A stretch of DNA of 64,000 nucleotides from Chloromonas sp. AAM2 (taxonomy: Eukaryota; Chlorophyta; Chlorophyceae; Chlamydomonadales; Chlamydomonadaceae): the NCBI GenBank assembly GCA_004335635.1, contig QAXH01005470.1:1-64000 (forward strand), given 5' to 3'. Every line of letters starts with the position of its first letter. Position 1 is the stretch's first letter. The position numbers and the translations under genes were made by a program. Shown here piece by piece: positions 33,926 through 45,800 of the stretch. The notes beneath the pieces were generated by a model. It did no database searches, was not told where the DNA came from, and worked only from the letters and a program-made list of their open reading frames with translations.

Positions 33926-36900
33926 ATGCCGGGATGGTTTGTTGGCGCTGGCATCAACCTGGTGGGTCGTCGTTGCTCGTTTACCTGGTTGCCTTTATAA
34001 ATTGAACACACCCACCAGCAGCTGTGTGGCCTTTCGTCGCATCGCAGGTGGGCAGCGTCATGATCAACCTTGGGACGGTAAGTCTGTATGACCGTCAGCC
34101 AAAACACACCTTCTTGCCACATGCCTGGTCTGCGCCAGGCTTGCTGACGTTCTGACCAGTACACATGCAGAATGTGATGAAACTTGGCCACAACAAGCGG
34201 GCTCTGCTTGATATGCCCAATGCCGAGAAGCCACCTGTAACGTGAGTTCTAAGTGTTGCCAGCAGTTGGGTGGATGCTTGCACTCTTTGGATTCTGCATC
34301 GCCAAACTCCTCACACCATGCATTCACCTTACATGGATTGCAGGCGCTTCAAGGAGTGGCAGATTGGAACGGCAGTGTTTATTGTTGGCAACATCGCAAA
34401 CTTTGTGTCGTTTGGTAAGTTGGCCGCGGGCTGGATGCTGAGGTTACACTCATCTGCACAACAAAGACGTCACGCTGCAAGGTCAGGGGCACTGAATGCT
34501 TTGGCTGATTTTTTGCGTTGTTGCTTTGTGCCAATGCAGGTTATGCAGCACAGTCGCTCCTGGCAGCTTTGGGCAGTGTGCAGTTTGTATCCAATGTCTT
34601 CTTCGCCTCCTTTGTGCTCAAGGAGCAGGTGTGCAGTTGTGGATAAGCACCCATGTTTGGCATAAACCCAGCCGCAGCTGTCCGGTGGAATCTAGTCGCT
34701 CAACCTCTATATACAATTCCATATACTGAGCAGACTCCATGGTTGGCTGGTATGCACGCAGTGGTCCGCCTGTACAGACCACTTCTGCATGCTAAATGGT
34801 TTGCAGATCACCGTATTCGTCATCGTCGCTACAGCCTGCATTATTGGAGGGTGTCTTCTGCTTGTGATATTTGGCAACCATTCATCGGACGACTACACCG
34901 TGAATCAGCTGTTGGCACTTTACAGGGTGTAAGTGGAGCAGCCTCATGGGTGCAGCCTCTGGTCAATTGACGGCTTTTGCACTGATCGACCAGTGTGTCT
35001 GGCTGTCTACAGGCATTTTGAAGTGGCCTGGCTTGCGTGTCTGGCTCTAAGTTTGAATCTGCCATGTGCCATGCAGGCCTGCGTACATCGTGTACCTTGT
35101 GATGATGTTTGTTTTTGTCTTGGGTTCGTACATCCTCTACCTTCACGGCAAGCATGTCGCAAAGTAGGTCATGGACACCTTGCACGTACCATCAGTCTCA
35201 GAGGACTGCTCATTTTGTTTAAAGTCATCATGCCACAGCCGCATCCACTGATGCACTGATGCAGCACATAGTTGCTGCTAGGCTAAGATTCTGCAAGGCA
35301 TGAGTTGCATGGCATGACCCCCTGGTTGGATTGCTCTGCGCTTGCAGGCAGAAAGGCAGGCAAGGCTCTCTCTGGGTGTCCATCCTTCCAGTCAGTTACT
35401 CCATCTTTTCGGCTTTGTTGGGCACACAGAGCGTTCTGTTCAGCAAGTCGCTGTCTGTGCTGCTCAGAACCACAGTTTCCGGTGAAAGCCAGGTGCGAGC
35501 CTGAGAGGCAGGGGCATCAATGGCTTTTTAGTGCCAGCAGGGCAGGGCAGGCACGAGGTCAGGTGCAGAAGTGTCAACCACGCAGACAGACAAGATTTTA
35601 ACGGTAAGGCCGCAGTCCCACGTGGAAATTGCAAGTGGACCAAGGCCTGCAGCAGATGTGTACGTCACTGTCTGAGTTGCAGTCATTGCTTTGAGCAGCT
35701 GGCAAACACAGGAACTATGGTGGCAGGGCAAGGAGTGTGGCAGGCAAGTGCTCGTACTGTTGTTGTCCTGTCTGCAGCTTGGCAACTGGTACACGTGGGT
35801 GACGCTGGTGTGCTTCCTGATCAGCGCTGGCTTCTGGGTCACGCGCCTCAACAAGGTGCGGACACTCCCACAGCCCACAAATGCACATGCACTTCTTGAT
35901 GAATACAGATGGGGGACCAAACCCAGGCAACCGGCCTTCTGTATCGCCCTTCAGGCAACTGTGTTTGGCTGCTATTGTACTGAGCTGGCACGGCTTGCTC
36001 GTGTTGTATGCCCTGCTCAGGCTAGGCCTCACACTCTGTGCACTCATGCAGCAAGCCAGGTTTCTGATTGGCTCGAGTGACAGGCATGTTCTGCGTCCTC
36101 CTGCTTGCAGGGTCTGCACATGTTCCCAGCGATGATTATCGTACCGTTGATGCAAATCTGCTGGACGCTCTTCTCCATTGTCTCGGGCATGATCTACTTC
36201 CAGGAGTACGAGGCCTTCAACCCCTCAACTGCCAAGCATGGGCCGCTCAATGCCATCATGTTCACACTTGGTGTCCTGGTAGGGACCTAGTTCCCAACGC
36301 CGCAATGTTTTCAATCCCTGCATGTGTGATCATGCTTTGCTGCAGTAGTGCCCTGTTTGAGTCGTACTTGCCGCTTACGGATGTGGACGGTCGGACTCTG
36401 CACACGCCGTCTCTTGCAGATCGTGTTTGTGGGTGTGTTTCTGCTCACCAAGGGCGCCAAGCAGCCTGAGGCGGCGTACGAAAACCTGGATGCAAAGGTG
36501 CGATTCAAATGTGTGCATGCAAAGCCTGTCCCTGCCATTCTACCCCTTGCACCCATGCCAGAAGGGACTGATCGGTACTGGCGGGCATGCACACTTTGTT
36601 TTGCCTACCATGCGGTTAGGTGCTGCTTTGCTGCAAATGCTTCTGTGTTTACCCTGCTAAGGCATTGAAGCTCATGGCTGTAATGAATAGGGTTGACTAG
36701 ATCAGACTGCATCCTCTAGCTCACCATATGCACCATGTGCGTTGCACCATGCAGGTTGAGCAGGAGCAGTTGGAGATGGTAGACAATCCTGCCTACCAGC
36801 CAGACGACAGCACAGGAGGCAAGGGCCTGTCTCCCATCCTAACGCCAATCCCCAATGTGGATGTGCCACAGAAGGACGCCATCAGCATGGACACACTGAG

Positions 36901-39840
36901 ATTCACAAGTGAGTCACGTGGCATGTTAGCCATGGGGAGCAGCATCGCAGTTCCCTGTATGGGAGGTGCATGTAAGGTGCCAGGTACCCTATGCTGTGTA
37001 GTAGCTCAGCCGTACTTGCGTCACTGCAGAGCCAAAACGCGTGCCAGCAAAGTAAGTTCCAATGCAGCTATGAAGGGCATTAAATTCCTGTGGACCTGCT
37101 TATGACTGGAGTCCAATTCCTGTCATTCCCCCGTGCGTGTGCAGGTCTGGCTGCGAGCACCCCACCAGCGGGTCGCAAGTCCGGTTTGAACGCCACCTTC
37201 TCACCCCAGCGTGCCACGGCACTTGGGGACTCCATCGCACAGTCCGACCGGGATGGCCCGGACAGGCCGTCCCACAATCAGTCCACCAAGCGCTTGGACC
37301 GGATTGACAGTGGCAAGGAGGGGGGATCAGGAGCAGCATCAATGTGAGCGCAAGGGGGTCTTGTACAGTGCAGGGTGTCACAGAAATGTGAGCTGCAGAA
37401 CTCAGTAGGCAAGCGTTCTATTCATCTGCTACCAGTTGACATTGCTGCGAAGCCATTACTTTGTCACGCTGACAGTCAGTGGCAACAACTGTTCTGTTGC
37501 AGTGTGGCAGCCCAGGAGCCAACAGCTGACCTATTGATGACATGCATTTCATGCAGGATGGGCACCCTGAAGAAGGGAGCCAAGAAGCTGCAGCACCGCC
37601 TCAAATCCGACTTCAATGTGGACCCTGACAACTTGAAAGACGTGTTTGGCATGGGCGAGAGTGGCTATGTTCCGTCGCTGTCCATGTTCACTATACAAAC
37701 CAATGACCTTGCAACATCCAAGAAGCTGGTGCGTGCAGGCTGTGGTCTCTGAGGGGAGGACCACCATACACACTGACTGCAGTCAGAATATCTGTACGGG
37801 CACAGGTGGCACTGATACTGTGATGCCTTCTACCAAGCAACATGCGCTCTGCAACTTACCACGTTGAGAACCACGTTGACTGTTGCACTGTGGCACAAGC
37901 TGAGAAGAGCTGACTCGTGGCATGCCCAGCCCAAGTAGCACCCTGGCCAGGTCGCTGGTCAGCTCGCTGCCTTGTCACTGTTTGCTGCCCCACTGCCCTG
38001 CAGCGTGAGGGCCAAAACCGGAACAATGCCTCCATCCAACACAACCTACCTTCGTCCAGGTTTTTTGGAGACAAAGTAAGGAAACTGCTGGTCTATTATT
38101 CACATGGACCGATGCTTCACGCATACGCCTTTGCTTGTTTTACCTTGCCGATACAAATGCAGCCCCATCATATTGTGTGCCACATGCGTTGATGCTAGAG
38201 TGGTTGCTTGTCTTGCATTATGTGTGCAGGGCGATGTGGAGGGAGGCTTGCAGCAGACAAGAAGCGAGGTGAGGAGGCGATTTGCATACCTGCTCGTTGC
38301 ACATCGTTGAGTTGGTTGTACACTTTGTCGTTTGAAGCATGTGAAGCACAAGGACCCCACCAATGTATAACATTATACACATCAGCACACATGCGACGTT
38401 GCATGGCAGCTCATCACCCTCAGTCAATCTCAAAGCTGCAGACAGCAGGGGCAGCAGTGGGCCAAAGCACCTAGTAACGGATGCGCGCGCTGCGCTTGCT
38501 GCCTGGGGCAGGCGTCACAAGCCCCGGCAACCGCTGCCAGCCGGAGCCCGGAGGTGCCAACCGCCGTGTTTGAAGCGGCCGCGGCGGTCACACGTCAGGT
38601 CACGGTACAGCATTCGCCGGCCACCACAGCCACATCCCATCAGCCATTCTCATCTGACAACTCTCCGGCTCTTTCGCCACCCCAATCCAAGGCACCTCCA
38701 CCTTCTATAACCTCCACAGCAGACTCGCCAGCACCAGCAGTGGCACGCAGGAAGACTGCTGATGGCAGCTACCACACCGCTGATCTGCCGCCATTACCAA
38801 CGCCTGTGGCAGTGGGTCCGCCCACGTCTGCCCCACCTGCTGCCTACCCAGGCGGTGGTCCTGCTGCAGTGCCTGCAAGTCATCCTTACCCGCTGCCAAG
38901 CATCCACCCACCACCTGTGCACCAACAACCAATGCCTCCTCCGCAGTACAGTCCGTCTGGTCCTCAACAGCCTGCTGTGAGTGGCAGCTACCCCGTGCCT
39001 GACATGAGGCACGTCCAGGCCATTGTTCGGAATGCAGCCGCGCGTCACTTTCTGGGCCATGCGTCTCCGCCAGTGGTTGCCAGCCCACCGTTGACTCGTG
39101 GATCCTCTCCTACCCGCTCAGGCGAGGTGCTGCTAAGCCCGCAAATGCTGCGATCGCACTTGCACGAGATAGTGCGCACTTCCCTTCACCAGCAGTTTCC
39201 AGACGAGCAGCAGCAGCAGCAGCTGCTGCGATCACACCTACATGACATTGTGCGCACTTCCCTACACCAGCAGTTTCAAGATGAGCAGCAGCTGCTGCTG
39301 CGTCCAGGCAGCAACGGCCTGGCACAAGCTCTCGTGCAGATGCCGGCGGTCCAGCTGCCACACAATGCACCATCCATGCCCAGGCTTCCACCACCACACC
39401 TGTCGTCCCCTCACATAGCCCCTCCTGAGACGCATGCAACTGGCCTGCTCCACCACCACCCTGGTTCAGAGTATGGGCTGGCCTTGCCACGGGCCACTTT
39501 GATGCACTATGACTTGCAGCCCAGACAGGTGTACGCACCATCCATGCCGCCACAGTACAAGACTCAGTTGCCCACTGCTTGGGCGGCACCAGGTCAGGCG
39601 CCGACACAAGAGTTACCATTGCCTGGGGGCCTGGCAGACCACGCTGATGCTCAGCCCATGCAGGGAAGAGCATACCCGCACATTGACGCGCAAGGCAAGC
39701 AGGGCCCATATATGCAAGCTCGTGACTCGTCGTTTTCAGTCAATCATGGCAGCTCGTCCTCCTGCTACCCCAGTGCACAGCCAGGTCAGGATTCCAGGGC
39801 ATGGGGTGCTTCGCAACAACCATACGCTAGGAGATCCTAG
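33926..39840 (+). CDS. NIPA-type magnesium transporter with long extra C-terminal tail
   Basis: NIPA (DUF803) proteins are multi-pass Mg2+ transporters. Exons: 33926-33961, 34048-34077, 34171-34241, 34344-34414, 34540-34628, 34807-34928, 35077-35163, 35348-35492, 35778-35855, 36111-36278, 36420-36497, 36755-36908, 37145-37343, 37557-37728, 38004-38075, 38230-38268 and 38512-39840. All junctions are in phase, giving about 979 residues. The first 370 hold nine membrane segments, from WFVGAGINLVGSVMINLGTN to AIMFTLGVLIVFVGVFLL, including SLLAALGSVQFVSNVFFASF and MIIVPLMQICWTLFSIVSGM. The tail of about 600 residues is Pro/Ser/Gln-rich, with basic stretch TLKKGAKKLQHRLKSDFNVD and a short motif repeated three times. 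Reading on at 37344 gives a stop at 37345-37347, so a short isoform without the tail is possible. The acceptor at 38512 is the weakest junction. Confidence 0.78.
39148..39291 (+). repeat. In-frame tandem duplication in the NIPA-like tail
   Basis: LRSHLHEIVRTSLHQQF followed by a Gln run is repeated as LRSHLHDIVRTSLHQQF. The two DNA copies differ mostly at third codon positions (for example TCG/TCA, TTG/CTA, ATA/ATT), which indicates selection on the protein. A more distant relative, MRHVQAIVRNAAARHFLG, lies upstream at about 39004-39057. Confidence 0.8.
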
Positions 39841-40476
39841 CGGGGCTTGGTTTAGATCTCAGTCCACAGTTGGGTGTGGAAGAAAGAGCCTACAAGATGG
39901 CGCAGCCAGTGCTGGTATAACAAGCTGGCCTCTTCAGCACGCCAAGTCCGTCTTCTCATCAGATTTCAGCCCTTGTACGGGCAAAGCCTGCAAGCTGCTT
40001 ACCAGCTCAGTGACGAGTGAGCCTGCAGCCAGGCCATGTGTGAAGACAGAGGTCTTCCAGTGGACTCGTCATCTTCTAAGCATAGTGGAGCGCTTCAGTA
40101 TTCTTGATCAGCATTCATCAATAAGCACAAATGTGCGCAATTCGTTTAGCGACAGTTTCAATCGAAGATTCTCCACTGCAGCCATCTGTTGATTAACGCC
40201 AGCCAGCCACCAGTTGCAGTGCTAGCCAGCCACCAGTTTCATGAAGGCCTTTAGGCCACAGAAGCATATCGCCATCGCCACTCCAAGATACAAGGGGCTG
40301 CGCACAGCACACCACGCACGCCACTCACACCCACTCCGTGCACGATATGCACCGTTGCATACGCGTGAGTCGACATCTCCGGAGCACGTCTTGCACGCAC
40401 CACTGCGCTCACCGCTGCACCGCCCGGCAATGCCCTGCCCCCCGTGCCGCCCGGCGCCCGGTGTGTGCCTGCGCAG
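39841..40476. other. Gap between NIPA-like stop and the next coding exons
   Basis: No exon supported. AGCCAGCCACCAGTT occurs twice, at 40201-40215 and 40224-40238. Confidence 0.45.
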
Positions 40477-41204
40477 GACCTGGACCACGAGCCGCTCATC
40501 ACGGGCAACAACATTTCCACGGCGCCAGAGCTGGTCAGGAACGGGAGTCTGCCCGGCTCGTTCTCGCGGCAGGGTGTCAGCGCCGGGGGCAGCAACATCC
40601 GGCTCAACGCCTCCTTCACGTCTGGCCACTCCAGTTCAGGGCCGCCGGACCCAGGCCTGCTCAAAGACATCATGAGCAAGACCTTCAAGCAGGTGAGGAA
40701 CGAGGCTGGAAAGGCGTGGCTTGGTTGCGGGTGGAGTGAAGTGGCACACTGCACCAGCAGCTGCAGCAACTCAACACATGTACAGCATTTGTGGCACTAG
40801 CCTGGTTTGATGTGGCTTGCAGGCCAGTGATTTGGCAGCCAAGCATTTGAGGGGTGGGCCGTGGCACAACAGTGCATGTCCACAGACTGAGGAATCAGTG
40901 TGTTCTGCGTGTGTGGTGTGTGGTGCAGATGGAAGACCTTTCATCCCGCGCGCGCACATCTGTAGAGGCGTCCCTGCAGCGTTACCGCGACCAGCAGAAG
41001 GCAAACGCCTACGAGTCGCTGGGGCAGGCCAACCAGCTGGAGACAGTTGAGGAGGGCGCATCCGTCCATCACGGGGCTGCAGAGGCGCCCCAAGGACAGG
41101 TGCTGGCAGTTGTGCAGCAGCTTGATGTGGTGCCTAGGACAGGGGCATTGGCAGCGTCTGGTGATCTCAACACATTGCTGGTGTCTGATCCACCCAAGCA
41201 CTGA
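40477..41204 (+). CDS. Two coding exons of an unidentified protein (possible NIPA-tail continuation)
   Basis: Exon 40477-40692 follows a GTGCGCAG-like acceptor: DLDHEPLITGNNISTAPELV, then SNIRLNASFTSGHSSSG. It ends KTFKQ|GTGAGG. Exon 40929-41204 starts after GTGCAG with MEDLSSRARTSVEASLQRYR and stops after SDPPKH. Both are phase 0. The second exon is partly helical and Gln-rich. The style (Asn-Ala-Ser/Thr-Phe, Ser-Gly runs) resembles the NIPA-like tail, so these may be downstream exons of a splice form that avoids the 39840 stop, or a separate small gene whose start I cannot find. No domain recognised. Confidence 0.45.
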
Positions 41205-42805
41205 TCATATCATTAACTGTGTCGTAAGGCCTTTTGCTTGACGCGACTCAGTTTGCTTGCTGACAAATACTCTGATTCACTTGGTAAGAGTTATGATTGA
41301 GAGCGGAAGAGATTGTTTGGAGCAGGCACTGACAAGGGTATGTCCCCCAAGCAGTGCACAGCCGGGCCGCCCATGCGGGCGGTTGACAGTTCTTGTGTTT
41401 ATTCTGCGAGTTCGTTTCATAAACGAAGCCCACTATCTGGGTATTGACTGTCGGACCGACGTTTCACACCATCACCCACCTTGTGTTCCTCTTGTATGGC
41501 CTTGTGTACGAAACATCACGGTTTGGCTTTGGATTTGCGGCTAACTATATGTAGAGTGGCACGGAAAGCAATGTAAACAACCTTGGGACTCGCACCAACG
41601 TCCACACAGACGGTCCAGTCCTTGCCACAGCGGCAATGAATCAGGCCAGTTCAGGAGAGTTGGTGTCTGCCCATGAGCTGCAGAAACAATCATGTGTCTA
41701 GCAGGACTCAGCCTTTCTGGCCGGGTCCAGAGAATCAGTTGAGCCAAAAACAATTGGGGTGGAGGCCACGTTGTAAACAAGGCAAACTGAACTGTTCGTA
41801 ATCAGGGCTGGAACCGTTGCAACTGATTGTATGTGTTTGCCACAAGCGTCAGCCCCTGTAGTTTGAATGTAACAAGCAGAGTGACGACCCTAAGCACGTG
41901 CCTGTGTCCAGTACGTGCCTGTGTCGTGGCATTAAGCCGTGAGCCTGCGGCAAGGTCCAGCAACGTCTCGCAGCATTCCGTCCTGAGCGTTGCCTGCGCA
42001 TGTTCCTATGCTTTCCCAGAACCATCGGACAAAGTTTCCTAGGTCTGCCTGAAAGTGCACTCAGACAAACATGGGCTTGAGGCTCGACAGCGAGGGGCTA
42101 CACGTCCAGGACGTCAAAACATGGACTCAACTGGACGTGTAGCATACTGGCCAAGCAACTTCAGTGTAAGGCACCAGTTCAGTGATAGGTCATGCCTACC
42201 CATCCTGCTTTTGCTCCTTGACAAGTGCAATTAAACCGACATGGCGAACCTCTTGGGGATCCATGAAATGCGCTACGGCATGCGCTGAGATGGCGCTGAG
42301 ATCGCGTCGCACAAAGCAGCGGCTTCAATGTAAGGCCCAACTTAGAAACCTGCCGAGACAGAAAATGCTTTGCAGCCTATGTGGCAGGCTGAACAACCAC
42401 CCAACCTGGGCCCAACATCTGGCACATATTTCTTTGTACAATTACAAGGACACTTCGAGGCAAACAACACTATGGCCATGGGAAATGGTTTTGCCACGTC
42501 CAAGAATGTGGCCGAGTGGACCTCGGGCTGCCTTCAGCACAAATTGATCATACAAGCAGGCGCTCGGTCAAGTCCACAAGGAGCAGAGCCGTTTGTGCTT
42601 CCGGCATTTTTGCAAAATCCAAAACGAAACCGAAGCATGTGCCGGTTTTTCTGAACACTGACCTATCGTTTTCCTTTTGCTCTTGCGACAGGCCGATTGG
42701 GTTGCGTTTGTCAGCATGCTCTTTGGAGCGAGCAGCCCCACCCGCTGTTTCTGGGGCTTCGCGGCATGTAGGTCACCTTTGTAAAACCAATTCTGTTGTT
42801 CGAGG
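41205..42805. other. Intergenic region upstream of FAB1
   Basis: No gene supported. It should contain the FAB1 promoter and 5' UTR. The short open frames lack codon bias and do not splice into the FAB1 frame. Confidence 0.5.
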
Positions 42806-45800
42806 ATGGACGCCTTTCTAGACAAGGTTCGGCTCGCGTTTTCCTCTGGCCCTAACGATGCCGTGACCAAGGCAGTTCCTGGGAGGGAATCCTGGCCAGA
42901 CGAGGGGCGGACGAAAGCATGCGTCAATTGCGACAGGCTGTTTGGGCCGGAGCTGTCCCGACACCACTGCAGAGTGTGTGATCGGACAGTGTGTGGGTTT
43001 TGCTCAAGTCGGTACATTCCCCAGTCTCCTGCTCCACCAGGCTCAGCCTGGTTACGTGTCTGCGACTTCTGTGAGTACGGGATATGCGCATGCATGGACA
43101 CAGGCCCATGCTGGCGTTTTGGACCTTGTGTCTGAGGTACTGGCGCAAGTTTTTGAAGTGCTGCTTCATGGTCTGTTACACGCAGGCTATCACCTCAGGG
43201 AACCCCTCTTATCAGAAACAGCAGCCGCCTTGGAGCACCCAGCGTACCAGCATTCACACTGGCTCAGGTAGGCTTAGACAGCCTGGTTGAGCGTCACAGC
43301 CTGTGCCACGGATCTTCACCAGACATCATCAACTTTGTGCTAATGGCTCCTGGGTCGATTGCATGCAGAGGGACGGGAGTGCCTTCTACCACTACTGGTC
43401 TGCTAACTACCGCTGGCAGCCGTGCGGTGCGTTGCCTCCCGTGTCCCTGCTTACTTCGTGGCAGTCTCAGCTCTTGCTGCAAGCACAAAGCAATCTGTCC
43501 TAATGTTGGTTTGTTGGCATGTGCATCGTGCGTTGATACTTGTGCTTCCAGGGAAGCATGATCGTGAGTCGTGGACGCCGCATGTATGCCTTTGCCACGT
43601 GTTCAGTGCATGCGGCGTGCTGATGGGCTGTGCAGGGCAAAGCTGCCCCAAAGCAGGTGCCTGGCGACCTGACTTGGGATGTGCCACCTGTACTGGAACG
43701 TGACTTTGGGCTCAGTCAGGCAGACCGCGATCAGCTGGCCTCACAGCAGGCGGTGCAGGCACAGTCAGCAGGGCTACAGGAGGGCAATGCCAACAGCACA
43801 TCCCCGTCTCCCTGCACCCCGGAGCCAACCAGCGACCCATCCTTGAGCATGCAGGCAAGGCACCGGCAAACACAGCAAGGAGCCAGCAGTGCCTAGTAAC
43901 AGCTTCAACAGCAGCTGAAGTTGCGGTGCACTAGTGGCCATTCGTTGGGAAAACAGTGATTGTACAAAGATTATTTCCTGGTCAACTGGAAAATGTAGGG
44001 GAGGTCTAGAATCATCCCGCGTCAGCTGGACAATCTAGGGGTGATCTAGGACTGTGTCAGGGCTCATGAAAGAGATAGGCTGTGTTTAGCTGTTGCTGAT
44101 GCAGGGCACGGTACGCACAGTGTTCTCCGCTGCAGCCGAGCAGCACCTGCACCAGCTGGCAGCCCAGCTGCTGTTCTCAGAGGCAGTCACTCAACAGGAC
44201 GTGTGGGTGCCAGTGGTGACTCAGCTGGCCATACAGGCCGTGGTGTCCATTGACCCGCACCTGCACCTGCTGGCGCCCACCCGCTCGGGCGCGGGATATG
44301 CAGTGCGGGACGAGGTGCTCAAACCGGTGGAAGTGGGCTCAAGGATCAAGTACCCAGACCCATGTGACCGCATTAAGGTGCGTGCAACGCATTGCACCTC
44401 ACGGGCCATTGGGTTGCAGCAGTCTGGACGTGCTTTGTCACAAGATATTAATTGTGCTCACACCTGATGGAAAGCTCAGCCCGTGGGAGGCGACAGGCTA
44501 AGCGTGCTCCGCCAGTCAAGTCATGTATGTGATGCGCGACATACAGGTCAAGAAGCTCTTGGACGTGGGTCAGCCTACGGACAGCATGGTGCTGCCAGGG
44601 GTGGTGTGCAAGCGGAATCTTGCACGCAAGAACATGGCCTCGCTGATCGAGCGGCCGTGCCGGGTAGCCCTGGTGTCGGGCGGCATTGACTCCAGCAAGG
44701 GCCTGCCCGATGCAGGAGGGGGCTCCACACTGCATACGTTGGAAAATGTCTCGTATGCACATGTAAGTGCTGAGAAGTGCTCTGAAGCATGCATGCCTGC
44801 TTTCAACCAGCTGCACGCCGCTCATGCATGATGCTTCCGCATGTTGTGGTGTTGCCCACAGAACGTGCTCCAGCTGGCTCACCAGGTGGTGGCTCGGTTG
44901 CTCGAGCTTGAAGTTGAGCTGGTGCTGGTTGAGGGGCTGGTGGCGGGCAAGGTGATGGAGTACATGGCAAGCCACCGCATCAGCCTGGTGCACAACATCA
45001 GCCGTACCATGTTGGAGCGCCTCGCCCCGTGCATGGGCTGTGACGTGACTGATAGGTAAGCTGTCTGCTGGCTGGCATGGCCTGGCAATGCAGGCGGAAG
45101 AGCGTGCCACTTGAACGTAACGTTTGGCACGCAGTGGTGTTGTATGCGTGACCCATGCATGGCCTTTGGGTAAAAGGTCACATGCAGCCGTCTGATGCTT
45201 GCACCAGGCTGAGTGTCAATTTGCCACCTGTAGGTGGACTTGGTATGGTGATTCGTAGCCAGGCACAACAATTAGTTATTGCGACCCTTTGGAATCACCG
45301 CTTTGCCATGCGTGCAGGTGGCAGTTGCTGACATCTCGCAACGTGGGTGTTTGCCGTTACTTCCGAGTGGACCCCCTGGGCTTGATGCCACAGTCCACAC
45401 CTGCAGCGGAGGCCAACGGCTCAGTGCATGTGCGCAACAGCAGCAGCGGCAGCGCAACAGGTATGCGTCTAACGGGTGTTTCATGAAAGTCATCATGCCT
45501 TGTAGGCTAGCTGACCTGGCTGGCTGGGTGTTGTCGGGTGTGTGACACCGATCGACTATTCTGCCCTGACTGCAAGGCCATGACTCTATTGCTGCTCATC
45601 ACGTACATATGTGTTGCGGTGCACCAGCAGTCCTCTGCAATGCGAGTATGATGATGTGTATGGATGCTTGCGCCATCTTCTGTCCCACTTGCGGGTGACA
45701 CAGATGCAGAAAGACATTCACTCACTCGCTCACACCAGGTGGTCCTGCCGGCGGTGCTGTGCTGCCCTGCACTCTGACGCACCTGGTGGGCGCAAGGCCG

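Noticed and set aside
39110..39709. 199-codon minus-strand open frame
   Set aside because: Antisense to the repeat-bearing NIPA-like tail exon; Ala runs arise from CAG-rich DNA read in reverse.
44448..45110. 220-codon minus-strand open frame
   Set aside because: Antisense to the chaperonin-like exons of FAB1, which have recognisable motifs and matching splice phases.
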